A DNA stretch of 64,000 bases. Origin: an uncultured Desulfomonile sp. GTDB taxonomy: Bacteria; Desulfobacterota; Desulfomonilia; Desulfomonilales; Desulfomonilaceae. The notes under the pieces were generated by a model, which had not been told where the DNA came from, did not search any database, and was given only the letters and a program-made list of their open reading frames with translations. The first letter of the stretch is position 1. The number at the start of each line of letters is the position of its first letter. The position numbers were made by a program, and so were the translations under genes. Of the stretch, positions 7,680 to 17,491 are shown piece by piece. The DNA is taken from the NCBI GenBank assembly GCA_903952205.1, contig CAJBEZ010000105.1, positions 151,279 through 215,278 of the forward strand, given 5' to 3'.

Positions 7680-10600
7680 ATGACGCAGCGGGATGATTCC
7701 CCAAACAAACCCTCCCAGGCAATGACACTAACAGATCGGGGCACTGATTCTATGTTCCTTGACTCTGCATCTCTAGGTGGGCTTTCGAAAGACGAACTCC
7801 TGAATCTCGTTCGAGACATGTCTGTCAATCAGACCAAACTTGAAAACCAGAATAAAGAACTGCTTGAAGCGAAACTGGAATTTGAGAAATCCTACGATTC
7901 CTATTCCGAATTATATGACTTCGCTCCTGTCGGTTATTTCACTTTGGACAGGGATGGATTGATTCTGCAGGTGAATTTAACCGGAGCGGCCCTACTGGGC
8001 GTCGAACGGCGTCAATTGATCAAGGAGCCGTTTTCAGACTTCATAGCGGAAGAGGACCGGGACACATTTCACACCCATTTTGCGGCCGCCTTTAAAACCC
8101 AAACGAAGAGCATGTGCGAACTCAAACTTAGAAAGCACGACGGGGTTCAGTTTTATGCCGGCCTAGAAAGTAAAATAACTGGAGATTCTGATGACCAGAC
8201 AGGTGTGTGCAGAACAATCCTGTCCGATATCACTAAACTCAAGCGATTTGAAGGTCTGGTCCGCAAGAGCAGAGAGACTTTTGCTGCTTTGCTCGACGCT
8301 ATTTCAGAAGCGGCCTTTCTGTTAAGCCCGGAAGGTGTGGTCCTTGCAGCGAACCAGACTACTGTAGACCGTTTGAATAAAACATTCCAGGACGTCATCG
8401 GAAAATCGATTTTTGATTTGTTGGATTACGATCTGGCTAAGTCTCGGCAGATATACATAGATCAAGTTGTCGGAACAGGCTGCCCTGTCCAGTTCGAGGA
8501 CGAACGCGCTGGAAGGAGTATTCACCACAGCCTGTATCCCAGTTTTGACAGGAGAGGCAAGGTAGCCGCCGTAGCGGGCTATAGTATTGACGTTACCAAT
8601 CAAAGGCAGACTCAGAAAGAATTGGAAAAATATCGGGACCATCTTGAAGAGTTGGTCCAGGACCGCACGGAAGAGCTAAACAAAATCAATGAACAGCTAG
8701 TCCAGGAGGTTGCGGAACGTGAACAGGCTCAACGTGATGTTCAAATGTCCGTGTCTCTGCTGCGAGCTGTTTTTGACGCTATTTCCGACGGACTATTGGT
8801 AGGAAACCTTGTGCATGGAGTCGAATCTCTCAACCGACGATTCAAAGAAATTTGGGGTCTGACTAACGAATTCGTCAAGAGTGCGGACTCGGCTCAGATG
8901 CTGGAATTCAGCGCTAACCAGACGAAAGATCCAGTCGGGTTTGTGAAAAGAATCGAAGAGATTTATTCCCCATCCGTGACCGAGAGTTTTGATGAAATTG
9001 AATTGACGGATGGAAGGATACTCGAACGTCGTTCCAAGCTTTACCTGATCGGAGAAAAAACCTATGGACGTGTTTGGAGTTATAAGGATGTCACTGAACG
9101 AATACTTGTCCAGAGGGAACTTCTCGTCGCTCGAGATCAGGCGCAGGCAGCCGACCAAGCCAAAAGCGCTTTTCTTGCGATGATGTCCCATGAAATTCGC
9201 ACCCCGATAAATGCTGTTATGGGCCTAAGCTACCTATGTTTTCAAACTCAGGTCACACCTAAGCAGAAGGATTACCTGGAGAAAATACACCGTTCGTCGG
9301 AGGCGTTGCTAAGAATAATCAACGATGTGCTGGACTTTTCAAAGATTGAGGCCGGCCGGCTCGAGATTGAACTGGTCGATTTCGATTTGGAAAATGTGGT
9401 CAGGAATGTCTTCGTAATGGTATCGTTCAAAGCCGAACAAAAAAGTCTGGAGCTTCTCGTTTGTATAGACCAAAGGATTTCGGGAGGGTTGATCGGAGAC
9501 CCGTTAAGGCTGGAGCAGGTGATAAAGAATCTGGCCGACAATGCGGTGAAATTCACTGAAAGGGGAAAGGTGATCATTTCAGTGGAATTGCTTGATGACC
9601 AGCCTGATCAGGTCAAGTTGAGATTTAGCGTGAGCGACACAGGGATAGGACTCTCTGAAGAACAGATATCGAATCTGTTTCAGGCGTTTGTGCAGGCGGA
9701 TAGTTCGACAACACGAAAATATGGAGGATCTGGTCTTGGTCTGAGCATCTGTAAACGACTGGTAAAAATGATGGGGGGAGAAATCTCCGTGGTCAGCCGA
9801 CCAGACGAGGGGACCACATTCTCTTTTGTTTTGGACCTTGGGCGAAGAGCGGGCGCGTTTCCTGAGCAGGGATTACCTCCCGGGGATATTGCAGGCGCAC
9901 AGGTTTTTAGTGAGGATGTCGCCTGTTCGGTTGGGGCTTCAGTAGTTTCGGCCAGGGAAAAGGAACTGGAGGTCGCTCAAAAAGTAGCGGGGGCTAAAAT
10001 CCTGTTGATAGAAGATAATGAAATCAACCAGCAGATAGCCATGGAGTTGCTTGCCAGGGCCGGACTGATAGTAACGGTCGTAAATGACGGACAGGAGGGC
10101 GTTGACGCTGTACACTCCGGACAATTTGACGCAGTGCTTACGGATATCCAGATGCCGGTGATGGATGGCTACAAGGCCGCATCGATGATACGACAAAACC
10201 CAAGGTTTGCTAATCTGCCTATCATTGCTATGACTGCTCACGCAATGGCCGGCGAACGCGAGAAATGTATTTCCGCTGGAATGAATGATTATGTTTCCAA
10301 ACCCATAGACCCGTATCTGCTGTATTGTGTCCTCCTGAAGTGGATAGCCCCCGGATATTTTGTGCCCGGCGTTCAAGCGCCCAGTCCGACTGTTACAAGG
10401 GAACCGGTTCCGGACATTGATTGTTTTCCTGATTTGCCGGGTATTAATGTAGCGTCTGGAATAACCAGAGTTGGCGGAGATCATCAATTTTACAGGCGCA
10501 TGTTGCGGAAATTCAGGCAAAGTCACGTTGACGACTCGAATCTCATCGCTCGGGCGCTGGAGAACGGCGATGTCGAAACATCCGAAAGGTTGGCGCACAC

Positions 10601-11054
10601 GCTAAAGGGAGTTTCTGGCGGCCTTGGAGCGGATGCGCTCCGACTAGCCTCTCAAGAGCTGGAATTGATGATAAAGGATGGGAAGACTTCAAGACTTGTC
10701 CAGTGTCTTGATGATGTACGTTCCGAGCTTGAATTGGTAATTTCTTCGATATCGCTCCTGGATCAATCCGACGAAAGCTCCACAAAGCCCAGGATTGAAG
10801 AACATGAAGCAGGGGACGGAATAGTCGATCAGGAAGTCTTAATTCTTTTTGATAAACTTAAAACGCTAATGGCCGACAATGACACAGCCTCTCTGGATAT
10901 GGTCGCTGATATCGGGAACCGGCTTGCGGGTTCAATGTTCCAGGCAAACATGGAACGCCTCCGGGAAGCCCTTGAACATTACGATTTTGATAAAGGGATT
11001 GAAATACTGGATGAAATCATTGGTGAGTTAAATCTCTCCGAAAGTGAGGATTAA
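7680..11054 (+). CDS. soluble PAS-type hybrid histidine kinase with REC and Hpt domains
   Basis: The 1124-residue protein has no membrane segment, so it senses in the cytoplasm. Domains in order: coiled coil (about 45-75), PAS (80-185), PAS (200-310), coiled coil (310-350), PAS (355-475), HisKA with H504 (MMSHEIRTP), HATPase_c (about 600-720; N box LADNAVKF, GSGLGLS), receiver with D822 (LTDIQMP), and Hpt with H973 (LAHTLKG). This is a BarA/ArcB-like internal phosphorelay. About 100 residues after the Hpt are helical and unassigned. It is two bases upstream of the HD-GYP regulator gene, its most likely phosphoacceptor partner. Confidence 0.93.
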   Translation: MTQRDDSPNKPSQAMTLTDRGTDSMFLDSASLGGLSKDELLNLVRDMSVNQTKLENQNKELLEAKLEFEKSYDSYSELYDFAPVGYFTLDRDGLILQVNLTGAALLGVERRQLIKEPFSDFIAEEDRDTFHTHFAAAFKTQTKSMCELKLRKHDGVQFYAGLESKITGDSDDQTGVCRTILSDITKLKRFEGLVRKSRETFAALLDAISEAAFLLSPEGVVLAANQTTVDRLNKTFQDVIGKSIFDLLDYDLAKSRQIYIDQVVGTGCPVQFEDERAGRSIHHSLYPSFDRRGKVAAVAGYSIDVTNQRQTQKELEKYRDHLEELVQDRTEELNKINEQLVQEVAEREQAQRDVQMSVSLLRAVFDAISDGLLVGNLVHGVESLNRRFKEIWGLTNEFVKSADSAQMLEFSANQTKDPVGFVKRIEEIYSPSVTESFDEIELTDGRILERRSKLYLIGEKTYGRVWSYKDVTERILVQRELLVARDQAQAADQAKSAFLAMMSHEIRTPINAVMGLSYLCFQTQVTPKQKDYLEKIHRSSEALLRIINDVLDFSKIEAGRLEIELVDFDLENVVRNVFVMVSFKAEQKSLELLVCIDQRISGGLIGDPLRLEQVIKNLADNAVKFTERGKVIISVELLDDQPDQVKLRFSVSDTGIGLSEEQISNLFQAFVQADSSTTRKYGGSGLGLSICKRLVKMMGGEISVVSRPDEGTTFSFVLDLGRRAGAFPEQGLPPGDIAGAQVFSEDVACSVGASVVSAREKELEVAQKVAGAKILLIEDNEINQQIAMELLARAGLIVTVVNDGQEGVDAVHSGQFDAVLTDIQMPVMDGYKAASMIRQNPRFANLPIIAMTAHAMAGEREKCISAGMNDYVSKPIDPYLLYCVLLKWIAPGYFVPGVQAPSPTVTREPVPDIDCFPDLPGINVASGITRVGGDHQFYRRMLRKFRQSHVDDSNLIARALENGDVETSERLAHTLKGVSGGLGADALRLASQELELMIKDGKTSRLVQCLDDVRSELELVISSISLLDQSDESSTKPRIEEHEAGDGIVDQEVLILFDKLKTLMADNDTASLDMVADIGNRLAGSMFQANMERLREALEHYDFDKGIEILDEIIGELNLSESED

Positions 11055-11056
11055 TT

Positions 11057-12151
11057 ATGGAGGCTCCGCTACAGAAGAAGACCATTCTGGTTGTTGATGA
11101 CCTCCCTGAAAATATTGATCTGTTACATAAGATCCTGTCCCCGACTTATCGATTGAAAGCGGCTCTAAACGGAGAAAAGGCGCTAGTCTTGGCCACGTCT
11201 CAAGACACGCCTGATTTGATCCTGTTAGACGTAAAGATGCCGGGAATGGATGGATACGAGGTTTGCCGTCGATTGAAGGCCAGTGCGGTGACTTCGAAAA
11301 TACCGGTTATTTTTGTGACGGCGATGACTGATAGGGAGAACGAGGCAATGGGATTTGATGTCGGCGCTGTCGATTATATCACGAAACCTGTCAGCCCACC
11401 GATAGTAATTGCGAGAGTCGCAACTCACCTTGCGCTCTATGACCAGAACCGGGTCCTCGAAGAGAAAGTTAGGGAGCGAACCGACGAGGTTGCGCATGTG
11501 CGGGATGTTACAATTCATGGCATGGCCGTGTTGGCAGAGACAAGGGACAATGAGACGGGCAACCACATCATGCGCACCAAGAACTACGTGCATGTCCTGG
11601 CCAAGAGGCTGATGACTCACCCACGATTTCGCGACCAACTGGACAAAAGCACCGTTGAACTTCTTTTCAAGTCAGCTCCATTGCACGACGTAGGTAAAGT
11701 GGGGATTGTGGACGACATACTGCTTAAGCCTGGTAAGCTCACGCTGGAAGAATTCGAAGAGATGAAAAATCACACGATATACGGTCGGGATGCGATAACA
11801 AGAGCTGAAGAGGCTTTGGGTAATGATAAAGGTGTTTCTTTTCTGCGCATCGCCCGTGAGATAACCATTTCACATCATGAGAAATGGGATGGAACAGGTT
11901 ATCCGCTCCGTCTCTCGGGAGAAGATATTCCTGTCTCCGGCAGGATTATGGCGGTGGCCGATGTTTATGACGCTCTGATCAGCAAACGGGTCTACAAGCC
12001 GGCCATGGCTCACGAGGAAGCGGTCCGGATTATTGTAGAAGGAGATGGTCGAACGACCCCGGAACATTTCGATCCTGACGTGTTGAGCGCTTTCATGGAT
12101 CTGAATGAGAAGTTCCGGGAGATAGCGGCAAAATTTACAGACCGAACTTGA
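11057..12151 (+). CDS. response regulator with HD-GYP cyclic-di-GMP phosphodiesterase domain
   Basis: The receiver domain spans residues 1-125 with phosphoacceptor D58 (LLDVKMPGMDG) and a C-terminal Lys (ITKPVSP). The HD-GYP output domain spans about 150-355 and has an intact LHDVGKVGI metal motif, a second HH pair (ISHHEKWDGTGYP) with the GYP signature, and a downstream ADVYDAL. All expected metal ligands seem present, so it should hydrolyse c-di-GMP. The GAGG box lies in the last codons of the kinase gene. The pair probably forms one operon that turns a cytoplasmic signal into lower c-di-GMP. Confidence 0.93.
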   Translation: MEAPLQKKTILVVDDLPENIDLLHKILSPTYRLKAALNGEKALVLATSQDTPDLILLDVKMPGMDGYEVCRRLKASAVTSKIPVIFVTAMTDRENEAMGFDVGAVDYITKPVSPPIVIARVATHLALYDQNRVLEEKVRERTDEVAHVRDVTIHGMAVLAETRDNETGNHIMRTKNYVHVLAKRLMTHPRFRDQLDKSTVELLFKSAPLHDVGKVGIVDDILLKPGKLTLEEFEEMKNHTIYGRDAITRAEEALGNDKGVSFLRIAREITISHHEKWDGTGYPLRLSGEDIPVSGRIMAVADVYDALISKRVYKPAMAHEEAVRIIVEGDGRTTPEHFDPDVLSAFMDLNEKFREIAAKFTDRT

Positions 12152-12825
12152 TAGTTCAGACTATGACAGATTGGATAAGGCGGTCTGGAAGAAAAAGGGT
12201 AATACCCCTTAAAGAGGGTAATAGGACCTGGCAGCCGTAGGAGGCGCTATCATGTCATTTCGAACGTAGGGTGGACAGTGTCCACCATCTTATCTTTCCC
12301 ATATCAACTCCCCAATATCTTGAAAGTCCCCGAACAAAAATCTGATTCGATGCTTGGGTTTGGTGGACACGGTCCCTACAAGATTCCAACAAAATGCGCT
12401 CTCTTACAAGGGTGCAGCCTGGGTGCCATCTTTTTTTGATTTTGTTTTAAAATCGGCTCGATCGATCCTATCGGCACAAATGGGTGATTTTCACCCATTT
12501 ATGTGCGTATTCGCACACATTGAAATGCAGTTAAATTAGTAGGTTACGATGTGTTTATCGCATTACGAGCGATATCGCTCGAAATAACGGATTTTCTCGC
12601 TCATCTGTCGCACATAGTCGGTATGTGCGATGCAACATATGCCATTGATATTACATTAAATGTTTTGTATCATTTCGGCTATGAAGATCTTGGCGCCATT
12701 TATGCTAAATCTAACGCAGGGGAGAAATGGATAGGTTTGTCCATTAGCCCAACATTCTGAACTGAACAGATTTTTCCCGTCGCAATCAGGACGGCATCGC
12801 ATAATCACTCAGATGGCGGTATACC
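12152..12825. repeat. non-coding stretch holding five perfect inverted repeats
   Basis: This 674-base gap has no credible gene. Perfect inverted repeats occur in series: 12270-12286 (8-base arms GGTGGACA, one-base centre); 12478-12500 (10-base arms AAATGGGTGA, loop TTT); 12502-12517 (arms TGTGCG, loop TATT); 12566-12581 (16-base palindrome CGAGCGATATCGCTCG); 12608-12630 (9-base arms TCGCACATA, loop GTCGG). A degenerate copy of the first (GGTGGACAC) lies at 12362-12370. The third and fifth share the CGCACA/TGTGCG core in opposite order. They may be operators, hairpins in a long leader for the DUF4347 gene, or repeat relics. Confidence 0.7.
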
Positions 12826-13812
12826 ATGCGCTTATGGAATTCGCGTCGTCCCAAGGTTTGTCGGCGAAGGATCATTTTTGAGCAGCTCGAAGAACGAATA
12901 GTTCTTGACGCTGCAGTGACTCCTCAGCCGACCAATGTAATCCTCGATCATCCCGAAACACTGAACACCCAACAGGCTGATCATCCTAACGACCAGGCTC
13001 AGGTTGCCACTCAGCCAGCGGTAGCTCCAACATCTCCGGCCCCTGCGCCGGCAGGTGAAGTTTTTCATCACGAATTCAATGTGGTGCTTGTGTCCGACGC
13101 CCTGGACAAGATACCGGAGATCAGCCAGGCGGCGATGGACGCGGCCAAAGTAATTACATACGACGCTGAGCGAGACAACCTGGTAACCATAATCGGTGAA
13201 ATCCAGGAAGTCAGCAAATCTTCCGGCCAGAAGATCGATAACCTCATTGTCATAGGGCACGGCGCTGAAAACGCTTTAAGGATAGGAACCGACAGGATCG
13301 ATTTCTCCAACGTCGGGCAGTTCAGCTCAGATTTAACTTCACTCGGACAGGCTTTGAGCGACCAGGCCCAGATCGAGATTTTCTCATGTTCTCTGGCTAA
13401 AGACGCGTCCGGCAAGGCCTTCGTCGATTCCTTCGCGAAACTGACCGGCGCAGATGTTTTTGCCAGTGATGACAACACAGGAGGAGCCAAAGGTGACTGG
13501 ACCCTGGAATATGGCTCCGATTCAGGGGTTGCTATCAAGTCTCTGTTCGACGCCCAATATCTTACAAATATACATACCGATTTGACTTATGCCCCGGAGC
13601 TTACAATCAGCGGGAATGCTCACGGACTTGAAAACTCGGCGGTTAATTTAAGTTATTTGATATCGGTCAATGATCAAGACGCTAACGAGACAATCACTGT
13701 GACACTCAGTGCTCTTAATGGGTTTGAGACTCTAAATGCTCTAGCCCAACCAGGCGCCGAGGTCACCAATAATGATACTTCCGAGCCTTTTGCAAAACTC
13801 TTTCAGGAATAA
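12826..13812 (+). pseudogene. DUF4347 surface/adhesin-type protein, cut short by an insertion sequence
   Basis: The N terminus carries Arg-rich sequence then EQLEERIVLDAA, a variant of the LEPRxxLDAA motif found at the start of very large surface proteins. A Pro/Ala linker follows, then a DUF4347 domain at about residues 85-245 (IGHGAENALRIG, IEIFSCSLAKD, GDWTLEYGS) and the first strands of a cadherin-like repeat (ISGNAHGLENSAVNLSYLISVNDQDANETITVTL, read as separate short strands). Native sequence stops at 13782 where the insertion sequence begins. The last ten codons are IS-encoded. Relatives run to thousands of residues, so this is a fragment. No continuation is seen beyond the IS. Confidence 0.75.
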
Positions 13813-15180
13813 GTGTTTGCCGCTCCGACCTGGCCTTCAGTTGAAATTTCAGCGGTCAGAGTGATCCCTTAATAGGATTTTTTCCATTAAATTGATGTTT
13901 CTTTTGTTTTTGAGCGCACCTATCCTGTTTATTGCTTTTCTGTTAGGATTTGTAATTGATCATGTCACTAATTTGATCAACTGGTCGGCAAAAATCGCTA
14001 TCACTCCAAACATTAGATGAGCCTTTACTTTCACCGCTCCGCGAACCATGACATTATTTGCTCCGAACTCTTCCTTTAATCGACTATAAAAGCGCTCCAC
14101 CACTGTCCTTTCTTTATACCTGACAGTCTCATGGGGAGCCATGGGAATGATGTCTTTCCCCCTGGAGTTCTTGTCTATTATCGGCACATGACCAAGACTC
14201 CGGCTCATCTGATATATTGCTCCCGCGTCATAGCCGGCATCCATAAGGTCATAAAAATACGTCACTCTGGAGCTGCTCGTCTTCATGAGGGGGATGGCCA
14301 CCTGACTGTCATGTAATGACGCTGAAGTAATAGCGACACTCACCGGCAGACCGTAATCATTGACATCCGCATGAAACTTGTAGCCAATCCAACTTACCTT
14401 GTACCCCTTGGAATTTCTCTTGGTTCCAACATCGCAGCCAACCGGCAATTCCTTGAACGCCTGTTCCGCTGATTGACCAAGCTGACGTGCCAGCCGTTTG
14501 ACTTCAATGGGATCTGAATGTTCACCTTTTGGTCTGCGACCCCTCATTTTCGGGCAACGTTTTTGCTTTGGAGGTTTTTTTACCGGTTTCTCTCTGCCTT
14601 CTATGGCTGTAGAGTCTCTGGATATGTGCCCCACCAGTTGCGTTTTCAAAGATCTCTCAACCAAAGACTCGTGGACTTTGTCACCAAGATCACTGTCAGC
14701 AAACTCGGCAAAAGCCCTCGAGAAAGTCGACTCAGACGGAATGTCTGAAGGTTTCCCAAAACCACAGATCCTGCGCAAGCTTGCGTAGTCTCAAGGGCCT
14801 CAATCAGAGCCCGTGGGGTGGCATACCCATAAACAGACTTCGTAACGAACGATCTGGCAATCGATTCACGCTCGCAAAGGTTTCTTCCAAGCCACTGTGT
14901 ATCGCTACTTTTCGGAACACAACGCTCAACCTCCACCAACTCCAGTATTGACACAAGCTGCTTCTCTTTTTCGGTTAAAGCAATATCCCGGCATTGCTGC
15001 AATTTAGGAAATAAACTCCGTTGCAGCGTTCCCATCAGCCATGATATTGTCTTTCTAAGCTTCACTGGTATCTCCTGTGACAAAGAGTCTTTTTCCAAAA
15101 ACACTATACCACGGGTCTGCCAGTGAAGCTCATTTATTTCAAACCCTTAACCTCCTAAAAAATACTTTTGCAAGAGGCTC
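13783..15180 (-). mobile_element. insertion sequence, IS4/IS5-superfamily DDE type, about 1.4 kb
   Basis: The ends are near-matching inverted repeats: GAGCCTTTTGCAAAA from 13783 and, read from 15180 on the minus strand, GAGCCTCTTGCAAAA (one mismatch in 15). The element holds one minus-strand transposase gene in two frames. I see no target-site duplication: the flanks read ATACTTCC on the left and ATTAGTTA on the right. That suggests a flanking deletion after insertion, or a family without duplication. The exact family was not assigned. Confidence 0.8.
13960..15104 (-). pseudogene. DDE transposase, broken by a one-base frameshift
   Basis: The N-terminal part (15104 to about 14785) reads in one frame and ends in RALIEALETTQ. 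The rest (about 14780 to 13960) continues one frame over from RRICGFGKPSDIPSESTFS. Adding one base near 14783 would join them as ETTQALRRICGFG. The catalytic acidic residues are visible: ISRDSTAI, LMDAGYDA and VVERFYSRLKEEFG. No slippery heptamer sits at the junction (it is CAAGCTTGCGC), so programmed frameshifting is unlikely and the gene is probably dead. The upstream frame opens with a GTG and has no strong ribosome binding site. Confidence 0.75.
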
Positions 15181-15431
15181 ATTAGTTACAAAATTTTAAC
15201 AGCAGTTTGTCTCTGGTCGGCCCCTTTTGGCTCAACCTGTTAACGATTGGTTGCACTAGAAGAAATTGGCCGCCTGGCGCTGTCGGTTGAATTATCTTGA
15301 CACTTTGTTCAGCGGAGGCCTATTTAGAATACAAATGACCGATCTCAATTGGGACTCCAAATAAATAAATTCATGACTTGACTTCAGAACGCAGAGAGAG
15401 GGGTCGAGGTTAAAGCGGACCAGTTCACTGG
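15181..15431. other. intergenic region between the IS and the CHASE2 cyclase
   Basis: Nothing of the interrupted DUF4347 reading frame continues here. No gene is seen. TTGACA at 15297-15302 could be a -35 for the cyclase gene, but no good -10 follows at the right distance. Confidence 0.3.
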
Positions 15432-17426
15432 ATGGGAGTCATGACAGGGCGTTCAGGCAAAAAGAAGAGAAACGCGACGCTGGTTGGATTGATTGCCATA
15501 TTGTCGGCGATCGTTTTGTCTGTGAGTGTTTACGTGTTTCCATCCGTGGGGTCTTTCATCAACCTGAGGTTCTATGATTTCAAGATGGGCCTCTCTTGCT
15601 GCAAGGTTTATTCTCCGGACATCGTCCATCTCGATGTAGATGATCTGGCCACCCAGAGATTTGGTATCTGGCCATGGGACAGGTCAATGAGCGCCTGGAT
15701 CCTGAAACGGCTCACGGAGCTTGGAGCTAAGGCGGTAGCTGTCGATGTGCTTTACACTTCGCCGGGCAAAAGTGTTGAGGGCAACAACGCATTCTTTGAA
15801 GCAATAAAAGAGTCGGGGAATTTTGTGGCTGCAACGGCCTTCAGAATCACTGACGACACGAACGTGGCGCTCAAGATTACGGCAGACAAGGAACGTGCCG
15901 ACGCCTTGTATGACAGAGCATGGCCCGTTGCGGTTCCCTCCGGTTATAACCTTTTCAGAGCGGCGTCGCTGGAAAACTCCTTTACCCCTCTGGTCCCTGT
16001 CCTTTTGTTTTCCAGAGAGGTGGGGCATATCAAAGACATACCCGACCGGGATGGAGTCCATAGGCGGGTCCCAATGTTCATAAGATTGGAAGATAAGCTG
16101 ATCCCAGCCCTGAGCCTGGCAACTCTGGCCGTTTATTGCGGACAAAACGCAGGTGGTTTCAGTCTTGGCCGATCTTCAAGGATAGCAACGTCTTGCAAAG
16201 GGGAGGCTATTGACATACCCGTTGATTCCAGGGGCATGATGCTCATCAACTGGGGGAGCGCCTGGGAAAGTTTTGCTCATTACTCTGCGGTAGACTTGCT
16301 CGATGATGAACCAAATGAGGCCAAATCGCCTCGTTACAGGGACAAGATTGTTGTGGTAGGAATTTCGGCTACAGGAACCACCGATTTTGGGATAACGCCT
16401 TTAGAATCGAGAGCGCCTTTGAGCCGAGTTCATTCCTTTGCAATGAACACCATTCTGACCCGGAGTTTCATCAGGGAATTTTGCCCTTTTCCTTGTGTCG
16501 CGGGCGCTGCGCTTCTGATTACCATAATTTTTGTGGCGTTTGCCGCCAGAATACGCTTGAGGCTGGCCATGTTGATTGCCTTCATTATTTGCGTGGCATT
16601 CATAGCCGTTTCTTTGGCTGGCTTCCTTTTTTTCTCCTACGAGATACCGCCAGCGGAGTTCCTGATTATCTTTGCTCCGGGAGTGGCTATATGTTTGATA
16701 GGAAGAATTGTAGGAGTTGAACTTGACGCTTACAAGGCTTCCAAGGCGCTGGAACGATATCTTTCTCCCGAATTGGTCAAGGACATCATCGATAGCGGAG
16801 CCGAAGTCGACCTGAACACAAAAAAACGCGACCTGACCATCATGTTCGTCGATATTCAAGGATTCAGCACGATGTCTGAATTCGTGGATGTAGAATATGT
16901 GAACAGATTCCTGAATGATTTTTTCGAACTCATGACTCACACCGTTTTTGAACATAAGGGCACGGTTGACAAGTTTTTAGGTGATGGCTTGCTGGCTTTC
17001 TTTGGAGATCCTGTGCCCTTGCAGAATCACGCTATAGCCGGCTTGGACGCAGCTTTGTCCATGCAAGACCGCATGAAAGGCCTCAACGCAAAGTGGTCGA
17101 ATTGCGGCGTCCCTGAACTGGAGACAGGCATGACCATAAGGATAGGACTGAACAGCGGGCCCGTCATCGTTGGCAACATAGGTTCGCAGCGTCGTTTGGA
17201 GTACACGGTCCTTGGTTCGGTGGTGAACATAGCCAGCAGGCTGCAATCCCTGGCTCCCCCTGGAGGGATCATAATGGCTGAATCTACATGGTTTAATGTA
17301 AAAGATTCTATTGAGTGTCAGGGACCGGAGGTCGTGAAAGTTAAGGGCATCGAGCGAGGAATTCCTATCTACAAGATATTTGCGGAAAATGTGGAACGGA
17401 TATGCGCCGACCACTCACTGCAATAG
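15432..17426 (+). CDS. CHASE2-domain class III adenylate/guanylate cyclase
   Basis: The 664-residue protein has one membrane segment at about 17-37, a periplasmic CHASE2 sensor domain at about 40-345 (FGIWPWDRSM, AVAVDVLY, DRDGVHRRVP, VGISATGTTD), three membrane segments at about 350-430, and a cytoplasmic cyclase domain at about 440-645. Catalytic residues are D474 (FVDIQGFS), K514 and D518 (VDKFLGDG), and N599/R603. K514 favours ATP, though S596 replaces the usual partner Asp. The start codon is uncertain: ATG 15432 has no clear ribosome binding site and ATG 15441 has a GGGAG placed too close. It sits near a cNMP-regulated kinase gene, a likely target of its product. Confidence 0.9.
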   Translation: MGVMTGRSGKKKRNATLVGLIAILSAIVLSVSVYVFPSVGSFINLRFYDFKMGLSCCKVYSPDIVHLDVDDLATQRFGIWPWDRSMSAWILKRLTELGAKAVAVDVLYTSPGKSVEGNNAFFEAIKESGNFVAATAFRITDDTNVALKITADKERADALYDRAWPVAVPSGYNLFRAASLENSFTPLVPVLLFSREVGHIKDIPDRDGVHRRVPMFIRLEDKLIPALSLATLAVYCGQNAGGFSLGRSSRIATSCKGEAIDIPVDSRGMMLINWGSAWESFAHYSAVDLLDDEPNEAKSPRYRDKIVVVGISATGTTDFGITPLESRAPLSRVHSFAMNTILTRSFIREFCPFPCVAGAALLITIIFVAFAARIRLRLAMLIAFIICVAFIAVSLAGFLFFSYEIPPAEFLIIFAPGVAICLIGRIVGVELDAYKASKALERYLSPELVKDIIDSGAEVDLNTKKRDLTIMFVDIQGFSTMSEFVDVEYVNRFLNDFFELMTHTVFEHKGTVDKFLGDGLLAFFGDPVPLQNHAIAGLDAALSMQDRMKGLNAKWSNCGVPELETGMTIRIGLNSGPVIVGNIGSQRRLEYTVLGSVVNIASRLQSLAPPGGIIMAESTWFNVKDSIECQGPEVVKVKGIERGIPIYKIFAENVERICADHSLQ

Positions 17427-17430
17427 CCGA

Positions 17431-17461
17431 AATAAAAGAAGCGCCGTCGACACGGCGCTTC
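17431..17461 (-). terminator. strong hairpin terminator between convergent genes
   Basis: GAAGCGCCGT (17438-17447) pairs perfectly with ACGGCGCTTC (17452-17461) around a four-base loop. On the minus strand it is followed by TTTTATT, so it is a classic intrinsic terminator for the DUF4384 gene. It lies just after the cyclase stop and can act in both directions, although the plus-strand T run is poor. Confidence 0.85.
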
Positions 17462-17491
17462 TAATGGGACGAGTCATCTTGCGAGAATGTT

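Noticed and set aside
12354..12760. Two short plus-strand open frames in the palindrome region
   Set aside because: They lack ribosome binding sites and family resemblance, and run through the inverted repeats, which explain the sequence better.
14780..14790. Programmed ribosomal frameshift in the transposase
   Set aside because: The junction CAAGCTTGCGC has no slippery heptamer. A single missing base explains it better.
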